Below are positions 24,864 to 32,981 of a DNA stretch of 38,406 bases, piece after piece. Positions within the stretch are counted from its first letter, which is position 1. Each line of letters opens with the position of its first letter. The position numbers were made by a program, and so were the translations under genes. The DNA lies in NCBI GenBank assembly GCA_035518715.1, contig DATIXJ010000042.1, positions 1 to 38,406 of the forward strand. The letters are read 5' to 3'. Under the pieces are notes generated by a model, which was not told the origin of the DNA, made no database searches, and saw only the letters and a program-made list of their open reading frames with translations. Origin of the DNA: DATIXJ01 sp035518715 (GTDB lineage Bacteria; Bacteroidota; Ignavibacteria; UBA10030; SZUA-254).

Positions 24864-25529
24864 TCAGGCTGGACGAGCATGATAGTTCTGCACGAGCCGT
24901 TTCGCACGATCGGTGAGCTCGGCAAATCGACCTTCTGCAATCGCCTTCTTTTCCAGCAGTTCCGTTCCGATGCCGATTGCCACGGCTCCTGCGGCTTTCC
25001 ACTCCCCGGCATTTTCAATCGTCACTCCGCCTGTCGGCATCAGCCGGATGCCTGGCAGGGGTCCTGCAATATCCCTTAAGAACCGCGGAGTCAGACTGCG
25101 GGCAGGAAATACTTTTATGATGTCCGCTCCCGCTTTCCACGCGGTGTATATTTCAGTCGGGGAAAAACACCCGGGGATGCAGGCCCTCTCCTCCGTTTTG
25201 CAGACCTCAATGACCTCCGGGTTGAAAATCGGGCTCACCACAAATTCCGCGCCTGCCCTGATCACCGCCAGGGCTGTTTCCGGGTCAAGAACCGTACCTG
25301 CCCCGATGAGCACATCCCCCGGTGCATTCGCGGCAAGATCAGATATGACTCCGATCGCACCCGGAACGGTCATCGTAATTTCGATGCAGTTCACTCCTCC
25401 GGCAGCGATCGCCTCCACGACACTCCTCAGCTTTCTGCCGTCGGAGAGACGAACCACCGCCACAATGCCCCTCTCGAGGAGCGTGTCCAGGACTTTCGCT
25501 TTACTCAATCGTGGTCGACTGTGGACCAT
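24864..25529 (-). CDS. eda: KDPG/KHG aldolase
   Basis: The 221-residue class I aldolase splits 2-keto-3-deoxy-6-phosphogluconate into pyruvate and glyceraldehyde-3-phosphate. The catalytic acid/base E50 lies in CIEITMTVPGA and the Schiff-base lysine K139 in ADIIKVFPA. SPIFNPEV (99-106) and PTGGV (164-168 region) complete the family pattern. It is the last gene of the uronate operon and supplies the final step for KDG made by KduI/KduD and phosphorylated by KdgK. Its ATG starts one base after the stop of the DUF4861 gene. Confidence 0.95.
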   Translation of the reverse strand: MVHSRPRLSKAKVLDTLLERGIVAVVRLSDGRKLRSVVEAIAAGGVNCIEITMTVPGAIGVISDLAANAPGDVLIGAGTVLDPETALAVIRAGAEFVVSPIFNPEVIEVCKTEERACIPGCFSPTEIYTAWKAGADIIKVFPARSLTPRFLRDIAGPLPGIRLMPTGGVTIENAGEWKAAGAVAIGIGTELLEKKAIAEGRFAELTDRAKRLVQNYHARPA

Positions 25530-25530
25530 G

Positions 25531-26727
25531 TTACTTCGCAGATGCTGTTATCTCGATCTTGAGCGGTTGTGAAATCCTCTTTTCCCATTGCCCGAGATAG
25601 GCAATCCAGCTTTCACGATCAGGAAAGTCGCCGCTTTTCGTCCAGCCGGCGCCGGTATAGTAGGCAAACCGCATTTCGTCACTCATTTTCCCCACAAAGA
25701 GGACGTGCTCGGGTGTTTCGAGGAACCTGTCGAATGATCCCGGCAGAAATACCACGCCGAGACCAAGAGAGCCGTGTGATGAATCGTTATCGACTGGTCC
25801 CCACAGACTCAGCCAGCCAGCGCTTGTGTCTGCATCCGGGGCAGTATTCTCACGCTTGACCAATCCAGCCGCAATGGTGGCGGGATCGCCTGCTCTCAGC
25901 CCGCCGTACGTCACCTCAATCCTGTTGAGATTCGAACCGGCATCGAGTGTGAACATCCGGGTCTCAGAGATCCGATGACCATTGAGGTTTGTACTGTCAT
26001 ACATCACCGCAAACATCGTACGTACCGGCCCCGAGGCAACAATCCGGTATGAAGAAAAGAATCTGTTGCGGATCAGATTTCCCCCGGACCAGATCGCGCA
26101 TCCGCCGTCGCCGAGGGAGCTTCCAACATCAAACATATCGGCACCTTCGCCATGATCGACGTGATACGATATTCTCTTCACACCGGGAAGCGAATCGCCG
26201 TTGTACCACTCATCGATAATCGGATAACGCACACGTTTTACCCAGACATCGATGCCGTCAAGCACATTTCCGGCGAGTATCGAACCATAGATGCGGTGTG
26301 CAATGCGGTCATTTTCCCACGCGATATCCTTCCGCGGCAGAATGTATTTGGAAGATGCGACATCCTGAGACTGCGTTAGGGTTGAATTCCGCATCCGCTT
26401 CCGGACAGTGAAGTGTTTTCGCTCGTTCTTTCCGAACGACGATTGAAAGACGAGTTGATCCCAAGATCCGTCTCCATCCAGATCGATTAGTTGACTGACT
26501 GTTTCCCTTCCCTTTTCCAGGACGAAAGGGGTATCGGCAGGTAAAAACCGGAGCGCTTCCCGTGAGAGCTCAATCGTTTCAAGGGGCCGGTCGAAGGAGC
26601 CGGGGTTTGTCACGGTAACGTTAACCTGCCGGGACAAAACCGGTTGTGCAGCAAGGGAGAGATAACAGAGGGTTCTTCCTATCAAACCGGGAAGTGCAAA
26701 CATCCTGGACTGATTCTGAGTACTCAT
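25531..26727 (-). CDS. Exported DUF4861 family protein
   Basis: This protein of about 398 residues carries a signal-like N-terminus (hydrophobic stretch LCYLSLAAQPVLS) and matches the DUF4861 family, met in pectin and uronate loci of Bacteroidota. Recognisable parts are VTVTNPGSFDRPLETIELS near the start, DLDGDGSWDQLVFQ (about 75-88), and SYHVDHGEGADMFDVG in the middle. No enzymatic activity is firmly known to me. I chose the ATG at 26727 (GGAAG about 10 bases ahead); a GTG two codons upstream is also possible. It lies between the KdgK-like kinase and eda, so a role with pectin-derived sugars is likely by context only. Confidence 0.75.
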   Translation of the reverse strand: MSTQNQSRMFALPGLIGRTLCYLSLAAQPVLSRQVNVTVTNPGSFDRPLETIELSREALRFLPADTPFVLEKGRETVSQLIDLDGDGSWDQLVFQSSFGKNERKHFTVRKRMRNSTLTQSQDVASSKYILPRKDIAWENDRIAHRIYGSILAGNVLDGIDVWVKRVRYPIIDEWYNGDSLPGVKRISYHVDHGEGADMFDVGSSLGDGGCAIWSGGNLIRNRFFSSYRIVASGPVRTMFAVMYDSTNLNGHRISETRMFTLDAGSNLNRIEVTYGGLRAGDPATIAAGLVKRENTAPDADTSAGWLSLWGPVDNDSSHGSLGLGVVFLPGSFDRFLETPEHVLFVGKMSDEMRFAYYTGAGWTKSGDFPDRESWIAYLGQWEKRISQPLKIEITASAK

Positions 26728-26741
26728 GGCCACAGTTCTTC

Positions 26742-27827
26742 CTACCGTTTGATGCGGGCGCTTGCCCCGGACATGACATGTCGAATCTCGTCGAGCGTTA
26801 CCATGCTCGTATCACCGCGTGTTGTCTGAAGCAGTGCTCCATGTGCGGCACCCAAATCGACTGATGTTTGAAAATCCATTCCGTTCAGGAGAGCATAGAT
26901 CACGCCGCTGCAAAATCCGTCTCCTCCTCCGACGCGATCCTCGATCTCCAGGTGTTCATATTTCCGCGATTCATAGAACTTCCCGCCGGCATAGAGGATT
27001 GCGGACCAATTGTTGACGAGTCCGCTGACAACTTCCCGCAGTGTTGTCCCGACGAGACTGACCGATGGATACTCCTTTACCACCTGCAGGATCATCTTCC
27101 TGTATTCTTCTGTCTTGAGATTGCGGAGATCCTCAGGAGTATTTTCCTGAGGGATGCCAAGAACTTTTTGGAAATCCTCCTCATTCCCGAAAAGAACATC
27201 GACAAACGGCATCAATCTGCGTGTGGACTCGATGGCTCTCTCACTCGACCAAAGTTTACTCCTGAAGTTCAGATCATAGCTCACGACCGAACCCGATGCA
27301 TGGGCAGCTTTCATCGATTCGAGCGCAACATCCGCGCACGAATCGCTGAGGGCGGTAAATATTCCTCCGGTGTGGAACCACCTGACTCCGCGGGCTGAGA
27401 AGATCCTCTTCCAATCGACGTCCCCGGGCTTCATGTGCGAGACTGCCGTATGTCCCCGGTCATAGAGTGAAACGCTCGGGCGCACACCCGTTCCCACTTC
27501 GGTGAAGTTCAATCCAATACGATCTGCACGTCCGGCGCCGTCATACGGAACCCAAAGAACCTCACTGAGATCCATGCCGCCGGCGCGGGCGTGGTTGCGG
27601 ATAAAGTGACCAAGCGGATTGTCGACAAAGCGTGAGATCCAGGAAGTTCGCAGACCATACCTGGCGAGTGCATAGGCCACATTGTATTCTCCCCCGCCGG
27701 CATACGCTTCGAAGTACGGTGTCAGCTCGATGCGCTGGTGTCCGGGAGGGCTGAGGCGGATCATGCATTCGCCGAGTGCGAGGAGATCGAATTCCCGATT
27801 TGATGATGACGGAATTTTGAGAGGCAT
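26742..27827 (-). CDS. kdgK: 2-keto-3-deoxygluconate kinase, PfkB family
   Basis: The 361-residue sugar kinase would phosphorylate 2-keto-3-deoxygluconate (KDG) to KDPG for Eda. It keeps the KdgK-type N-terminal motif LGECMIRLSPPG (E20 in this numbering) and GGGEYNVAYALARYG. The PfkB C-terminal signature is DRVGGGDGF, whose catalytic base is D303. The start is placed at the ATG at 27827 because AAGGA (27836-27840) stands 8 bases ahead. The frame also runs to a TTG at 27851, touching the gnd stop. Its closest relative in the window is the second kinase upstream of gnd, which differs at the sugar-binding motif. Confidence 0.88.
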   Translation of the reverse strand: MPLKIPSSSNREFDLLALGECMIRLSPPGHQRIELTPYFEAYAGGGEYNVAYALARYGLRTSWISRFVDNPLGHFIRNHARAGGMDLSEVLWVPYDGAGRADRIGLNFTEVGTGVRPSVSLYDRGHTAVSHMKPGDVDWKRIFSARGVRWFHTGGIFTALSDSCADVALESMKAAHASGSVVSYDLNFRSKLWSSERAIESTRRLMPFVDVLFGNEEDFQKVLGIPQENTPEDLRNLKTEEYRKMILQVVKEYPSVSLVGTTLREVVSGLVNNWSAILYAGGKFYESRKYEHLEIEDRVGGGDGFCSGVIYALLNGMDFQTSVDLGAAHGALLQTTRGDTSMVTLDEIRHVMSGASARIKR

Positions 27828-27851
27828 GTTTCGAATCCTTGCCGGGATCAA

Positions 27852-29315
27852 TCAGGCACTATATGCTGTAGAAGCTGTCTCGCCGCCGCGGCCGGTCCAG
27901 TTGGTGTGGAAGAATTTTCCACGCGGGTGATCGATGCGTTCATACTGATGTGCTCCGAAATAATCGCGCTGTGCCTGGAGCAGATTTGCCGGCAGACGGG
28001 CATTCCGGTAGCCGTCGAAATAATTCAGTGCCGTTGAAAACGCGGGCACCCAGATCCCGTTGGTGACTGCCGTGGCCAGAGTTCGCCGCCACGCTTCCTG
28101 GGCCGATTCGACCTTCTCCCTGAAGAACGGATCGAGGAGGAGGTTCGGGAGACCGGGACGCGCGTCGAACGCCTCCTTGATCCTACCGAGAAAGACCGAG
28201 CGGATGATGCATCCGCCGCGCCAGAGAAGCGCAATGCCCCCGTAGTTCAACGTCCACGAAAACTCTTCTGCTGCAGCCCGGAGGAGCGTGAATCCCTGTG
28301 CATATGAGACAATTTTCGAGGCATACAGTGCTTTCTCGAGATCTGCCAGGAATGCGGATCTGTCACCGGTAAATGAACGTTTTGGACCGGAGAGGACTTT
28401 CGAGGCAGCAACACGGTCGTCTTTCATGGCAGAAAGACATCGTGCATACACTGCCTCGCTGATCAATGTGAGCGGTACGCCGAGGTCGAGCGACGAAACG
28501 CTGGTCCACTTTCCCGTCCCTTTCTGTCCGGCAGTATCCAGGATCTTATCAACGAGCGGTTTTCCGTCGGTATCTTTGTATGCAAGGATATCACGCGTGA
28601 TCTCGATAAGGTAACTGTTCAGATCACCGGTGTTCCATTTCTTGAACACCTCATGCATTTCCGGGGCACTCATGCCGAGGAGTTCTTTCATGATCTGATA
28701 CGCTTCACAGATCAGCTGCATGTCGCCATACTCGATGCCGTTATGCACCATCTTCACAAAATGCCCGGCACCATTATCCCCCACCCAGTCGCAGCACGGG
28801 GTACCATCGGAAACCCTGGCCGCAATCGACTGGAATACCGGTTTCACGTGCGGCCATGCGGACGACGAGCCGCCCGGCATGATGGAAGGACCTTTCAGTG
28901 CGCCTTCCTCCCCACCGGAAACTCCCGTACCGATGAAGAGCAATCCCTTGCTTTCCAAATACTCTGTCCGGCGAATCGTATCGGGGAAATGAGAATTTCC
29001 GCCATCGATGATGATATCACCTTTCTGCAAATGCGGAAGGAGAAGCTCGATAAATTCATCCACCGGCTTTCCTGCCTTCACCATCAGCATAATCTTCCGC
29101 GGCGTCTTCAACGACGAGACAAGCTCCGGGATTGAGTGTGTACCGACGATATTCTTTCCTTTTGCGCGGCCGCCGGTAAAATGATCGACCTTATCAACCG
29201 TCCGATTGAACACGGCTACCGTAAAGCCGTGGCTTTCCATATTTAGAACGAGATTTTCGCCCATGACCGCGAGACCGACCAATCCGATATCAGCTTTCTG
29301 ATTCAATGTACTCAT
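27852..29315 (-). CDS. gnd: 6-phosphogluconate dehydrogenase, decarboxylating
   Basis: The 487-residue enzyme oxidises and decarboxylates 6-phosphogluconate to ribulose-5-phosphate. The dinucleotide motif is GLVGLAVMG (11-19). NRT at 37-39 after the second strand favours NADP+. DGGNSHF (104-110) and GTGVSGGEEGALKGPSIMPGG (129-149 region) bind substrate. Catalytic residues are K188, N192 and E195 in HFVKMVHNGIEYGD. Length equals that of the full-size family. AGGAG is six bases before the ATG. It is unusual as a member of a uronate operon: the KDG branch alone does not need it. It sits between two PfkB kinases, so 6-phosphogluconate is probably an intended intermediate. Confidence 0.95.
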   Translation of the reverse strand: MSTLNQKADIGLVGLAVMGENLVLNMESHGFTVAVFNRTVDKVDHFTGGRAKGKNIVGTHSIPELVSSLKTPRKIMLMVKAGKPVDEFIELLLPHLQKGDIIIDGGNSHFPDTIRRTEYLESKGLLFIGTGVSGGEEGALKGPSIMPGGSSSAWPHVKPVFQSIAARVSDGTPCCDWVGDNGAGHFVKMVHNGIEYGDMQLICEAYQIMKELLGMSAPEMHEVFKKWNTGDLNSYLIEITRDILAYKDTDGKPLVDKILDTAGQKGTGKWTSVSSLDLGVPLTLISEAVYARCLSAMKDDRVAASKVLSGPKRSFTGDRSAFLADLEKALYASKIVSYAQGFTLLRAAAEEFSWTLNYGGIALLWRGGCIIRSVFLGRIKEAFDARPGLPNLLLDPFFREKVESAQEAWRRTLATAVTNGIWVPAFSTALNYFDGYRNARLPANLLQAQRDYFGAHQYERIDHPRGKFFHTNWTGRGGETASTAYSA

Positions 29316-29355
29316 TCATTCTCCTGATTCATTATGAAACCCCACTACACCAGCT

Positions 29356-30438
29356 CTAACGTTGTATTCTGGCGGATCCGCCTTTTGCAAATGCTCGCAC
29401 CTGATCGAGTGTTGCCATCGTCGTATCCCCGGGAAACGTCGTGACGAGCGCCCCGTGAGCCCATCCAAGCTTCACCGCTTCTGAGGGATCCTCTCCGGCG
29501 ATGAGCCCGTAGAAGAACCCGCTCGCAAATCCATCGCCTCCGCCGACGCGATCGTAAACCTCAAGCTCTGCTGTAGGTGCGACGTACGTTTTCCCGTCCA
29601 CCCATGAGACAGCACTCCAGCTGTGATGGTTCGTCGAGTGAACATCACGCAGAGTGGTGGCAACCGCTTTCACCTGCGGATACATCTTCACGACACCATC
29701 GATCATGGAAAAGAACGCCGTCGGATCAAGTTTGGACTTTGCCTTGATTTCGGGTCCCGGAATGCCCAGACCCTTTTGGAGATCCTCTTCGTTACCGACA
29801 AGCACATCCGTAAGCGAAACGATGTGAGCGATGACCTCAACGGCTTTTTTCTCGCCGCCCCAGATATTCCAGAGTTTCTGCCTGAAATTGAGATCGAAGC
29901 TGGTTACTGCGCCCGCCTTCTTCGCGGCGGTCATGCCCTCCACAATGAGCTTCCCCGTGGTCTCGGAGAGAGAGGCAAAAATCCCCCCGCTGTGAAACCA
30001 GCGGACACCACCCGCGAAAATCGTACCCCAGTCGAAATCCCCCGGCTTAAGCTGTGCTGCTGCTTCATTCGACCTGTTATAAAAAACCACCGGTGCACGT
30101 ACTCCCTGCCCACGGTCGCTGTATACGGTCGCCATGTTCGGACCGTTAACACCGTTATGGATAAAATGTTTGTAGAACGGACGCACGCCCATCGCCCTCA
30201 CACGCTCGACAATGAGGTCACCGATGGGATAATCGACCATTGCTGAAACGATGGCGGATTTGCATTTGAAACAATCCGCAAGATTCGCAGCAACGTTATA
30301 CTCTCCCCCGCTCACATGAATGAGGCATCGGGAGGCCTTCCGGAAGGGAATTACACCGGGATCGAGCCGGTGTACAAGTGCGCCGAGCGATACAAAATCC
30401 AATTCACCCTTTGCAGGAACTTTCACGGGGTTACTCAT
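29356..30438 (-). CDS. PfkB family sugar (acid) kinase, divergent from KdgK
   Basis: The 360-residue kinase is homologous to the KdgK-like protein two genes downstream, sharing GGEYNVA, RWFH(S/T)GGIF, DLNFR.KLW and VGNEEDLQKGLGIP, and the catalytic signature DRVGGGDGF (D302). It differs at the N-terminal sugar-binding motif: GEC is replaced by GAL (A20 for E20), and RLSPPG by RLDPGV. A different sugar acid, such as gluconate or another keto-acid, is therefore possible. The start is fixed at ATG 30438 by AAGGAGG five bases ahead; upstream codons in frame encode the ribosome site itself. It directly precedes gnd (40 bases). Confidence 0.85.
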   Translation of the reverse strand: MSNPVKVPAKGELDFVSLGALVHRLDPGVIPFRKASRCLIHVSGGEYNVAANLADCFKCKSAIVSAMVDYPIGDLIVERVRAMGVRPFYKHFIHNGVNGPNMATVYSDRGQGVRAPVVFYNRSNEAAAQLKPGDFDWGTIFAGGVRWFHSGGIFASLSETTGKLIVEGMTAAKKAGAVTSFDLNFRQKLWNIWGGEKKAVEVIAHIVSLTDVLVGNEEDLQKGLGIPGPEIKAKSKLDPTAFFSMIDGVVKMYPQVKAVATTLRDVHSTNHHSWSAVSWVDGKTYVAPTAELEVYDRVGGGDGFASGFFYGLIAGEDPSEAVKLGWAHGALVTTFPGDTTMATLDQVRAFAKGGSARIQR

Positions 30439-30441
30439 TTT

Positions 30442-30450
30442 CTCCTCCTT
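30442..30450 (-). promoter_or_regulatory. Strong ribosome binding site of the second PfkB kinase
   Basis: On the minus strand this reads AAGGAGGAG, ending three bases before ATG 30438. It settles the start against the longer open frame to 30483. It is among the strongest Shine-Dalgarno sites in the operon and follows a 103-base gap after pdxB. Confidence 0.8.
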
Positions 30451-30541
30451 CCGGGAAGAATCCGATTCCAGACAACCTTTCAAACCGGAGTCGATGTATG
30501 TTTCGTTGAACCATTTCGGTTTAATCTTCCATCAAGAACAC

Positions 30542-31678
30542 CTACGTTTTCCGGGATGTCCTGAAACCGAGTTCAGAAAGTATCGGCTCGAGCTCGGCAA
30601 ATTCACGGGGGATGCGCACACTTACGTTTGAAAATTCCCGACGGATTCGGTACGTCTTCCGGAGCTTCCGGAAATACGCCCCCCGATCCGCCTCGGGAAT
30701 ATCCGTCATCTGGCGAAGCGCATGATCATCGACATCAATGTCGTAGCATTGCCTAATGACATCATACAACACGCGCTCGACCGGCTGATGTGACGCGGGA
30801 ACGGCAATCTCAGACGTTCCTGCGGACGGAACATCGAGCCGCTCATCGGAGGAGCCTGACAAGAACCGGGAGAGCTCATGGTGGATGATGCGTACGGCGT
30901 TAACCTTCCCGTCGAGCGAGTAGCCGGCAATATGCGGTGTTGCAAGAGAGACAACCGACAAGAGATCGAGATCGATGTCCGGTTCATTTTCCCAGACGTC
31001 GATGACGGAATTTGCGATATGACCGGAACTCAGGGCATTCCTCAGAGCAGTCGTCTCTACGACCGCACCGCGGGAAGTATTCAGGAAGAGCGATTCCGGC
31101 TTCAATTTCCCGAGCCGGTCCCGATCGAAAAGATGGTACGTCGGATCCGGTCCCGTGCGCGTCAACGGCACATGGACGGTGAGGATATCACATTCCATGA
31201 GCGCATCAAGCGGGAGATATTTCCGGTCACCAGTGGAGCGGGCAAGCGGGGGATCGTTCAGCAGCACTTCCATACCCAAAACGCGGCATGCCTTCTCCAC
31301 TTTGCTTCCCACATTCCCCACTCCGACAATTCCGACCGATTTCCCCTTCAATCCAATATCCAGCCGCAGCAACGCGGCCACGATATATTCCTTCACAGAA
31401 TTTGCATTCGATCCGGGGGCACTTGCGAACACGATACCGCGGGACGTAAGATACTCGATGTCGATGTGATCGGTGCCAATCGTTACCGTGCCGACGAATT
31501 TCACCGCACTCCCGTCGAGCAACCGGCGGTCAACTTTTGTCTCCGAACGCACGATAAGAATGTCTGCATCTCTGACAGTTTCCGGACCGAACGTCCCGGT
31601 CTCGACGAGGCGGAGCTCTCCCAGCGGCTTGAATGCTTTCTCAGCCAGAGGAATATTTTTGTCGACGACGAGTTTCAT
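30542..31678 (-). CDS. pdxB: Erythronate-4-phosphate dehydrogenase (PdxB family)
   Basis: The 378-residue D-2-hydroxyacid dehydrogenase has the NAD-binding GVGNVG (119-124) and catalytic R203 (NTSRGAVV), E232 (DVWENEP) and H249 (TPHIAGYS). Their spacing equals that of E. coli PdxB, and a C-terminal dimerisation domain (about 285-378) of the PdxB type is present. PdxB oxidises 4-phosphoerythronate in pyridoxal phosphate synthesis. Its place inside a uronate operon, 22 bases after the LarA-like gene, is unexpected. It might be a B6 gene riding in the operon, or a family member acting on another sugar acid. I see no change in catalytic residues to decide. Confidence 0.85.
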   Translation of the reverse strand: MKLVVDKNIPLAEKAFKPLGELRLVETGTFGPETVRDADILIVRSETKVDRRLLDGSAVKFVGTVTIGTDHIDIEYLTSRGIVFASAPGSNANSVKEYIVAALLRLDIGLKGKSVGIVGVGNVGSKVEKACRVLGMEVLLNDPPLARSTGDRKYLPLDALMECDILTVHVPLTRTGPDPTYHLFDRDRLGKLKPESLFLNTSRGAVVETTALRNALSSGHIANSVIDVWENEPDIDLDLLSVVSLATPHIAGYSLDGKVNAVRIIHHELSRFLSGSSDERLDVPSAGTSEIAVPASHQPVERVLYDVIRQCYDIDVDDHALRQMTDIPEADRGAYFRKLRKTYRIRREFSNVSVRIPREFAELEPILSELGFRTSRKT

Positions 31679-31700
31679 GGATCAGATTTGCCGGATGATC

Positions 31701-32978
31701 TCATTGTGACTGGAAGAATTCTCTTGAAGCCCACAATCCGAGTGCGGGATTGGAGATATAGTAGATTTCTTCACCATCCGATAACCGGTTAACTCCATCG
31801 TGTAATTTTTTCGGATCATACGTTCGAATCATCTCATCGAGTTCGGCATATCGGAAATGGACGCTCTCCATGTCCGGCCGGGAGATATTGCCGGGACAAT
31901 AGGTGACGCTGAACCGGCCCTCGGAAGAGCCATGAATGAGGTGAGCGGCGGTGCCCAGATTCTGCTGAAGGTCGGTGTGAACCTTCATGAGCGCGAGCAC
32001 CCGGGATGTGCCCACATACCCGTATTTTCGGATAAGGGCGTCGATATTCCTGTCTTCCCCGAATTGCGCGAGGCCGGGTGCCAGGACGATCAGCTCGCCT
32101 CCGTCGGCAATGGCCATCCTGGTCCGATAAATACTCTTGTTGCCGAGCCAGGTGCTCTTGTATTCCGCCGGATCAAGATACACTACTATCTTCTTCAGGG
32201 GCTTCTCGAGAAGCTCGACGTTCACCTGCAGTGAGAGGGCTGCAGCACGCTGGAAGCATTCCTCATCGTCACCCACAAACAATCCGCGGACTGCCGGAGA
32301 GCCGTCACGCTCGGCGGCAACCACGGTGAGAACGTACAGGATCGGGAGACGGGAGCCGAAACAGCGCGCCCCATAATTGAGGACCTCACGTACGGGCGTT
32401 TTGACCTTTCCCATCATTCTCTCCATTCCGTACGCCGCGCCGAGGAAATGTGTTTTGTTGATGGCTTCCGGACCGCCCGTACCAATGAAGACGTTCTTAT
32501 TGTATCCGGCAACTCCGATCACTTCGTGAGGAACCACCTGTCCAAGGGAAATGATGAGATCATGCGTACCCGAGGCAACCAGCTTATCGACCTGGACTGG
32601 GATGGGGTAGTCCACCACACCTTCGGAAATTTTCCTGACGAAATCGGCGGGAATCTCTCCAAGGGTGACCGAACCGTTTTTCCAGTCATGGATGCGAAAG
32701 AGACTCTTGGGAACTCTGCCGAACATTGCATCCTTCTCGGAATCCGAGACCGGGAAGTGTGTGCCGGTTGCCGGGAGAACGTCGGTCAGGTGGTCGCCGA
32801 AATATTCCCAGACAAATTCAGTGAGAATTCCTGCCTGAGAATGGAATCGGGTATAATCGGGGGGAATTGCCAGAACGCGTTTCCGGTCGCGAAAATTGTC
32901 GAGCGCTTCGTAAAGCCCTGCCTGCAGATCTTTGCGGCACATCCGCGCACTTGGAGAGCCCTTTTGGAAGAAGATCAT
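31701..32978 (-). CDS. LarA-superfamily nickel-pincer hydroxyacid racemase/epimerase
   Basis: The 425-residue protein belongs to the lactate racemase (LarA) superfamily, which uses a nickel-pincer nucleotide cofactor bound to a lysine. The N-terminal motif PPDYTRF (39-45) matches DxTR. H74 (TGTHFPVS), H151 (VVPHEVIG), K161 (GYNKNVFIG) and H177 (NKTHF) align with LarA H108, H174, K184 and H200. Known relatives racemise lactate, malate, phenyllactate or hydroxyglutarate, and one is reported to be a gluconate 2-epimerase. Its operon makes mannonate, the C2-epimer of gluconate, so an epimerase role is the leading hypothesis. Three bases separate it from the SDR gene. No larB, larC or larE cofactor gene is in the window. 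A later start at M13 is possible. Confidence 0.85.
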   Translation of the reverse strand: MIFFQKGSPSARMCRKDLQAGLYEALDNFRDRKRVLAIPPDYTRFHSQAGILTEFVWEYFGDHLTDVLPATGTHFPVSDSEKDAMFGRVPKSLFRIHDWKNGSVTLGEIPADFVRKISEGVVDYPIPVQVDKLVASGTHDLIISLGQVVPHEVIGVAGYNKNVFIGTGGPEAINKTHFLGAAYGMERMMGKVKTPVREVLNYGARCFGSRLPILYVLTVVAAERDGSPAVRGLFVGDDEECFQRAAALSLQVNVELLEKPLKKIVVYLDPAEYKSTWLGNKSIYRTRMAIADGGELIVLAPGLAQFGEDRNIDALIRKYGYVGTSRVLALMKVHTDLQQNLGTAAHLIHGSSEGRFSVTYCPGNISRPDMESVHFRYAELDEMIRTYDPKKLHDGVNRLSDGEEIYYISNPALGLWASREFFQSQ

Positions 32979-32981
32979 CGG

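Noticed and set aside
30878..31792. Plus-strand open frame of 304 codons opposite pdxB
   Set aside because: It is a shadow of pdxB, whose catalytic residues match E. coli spacing.
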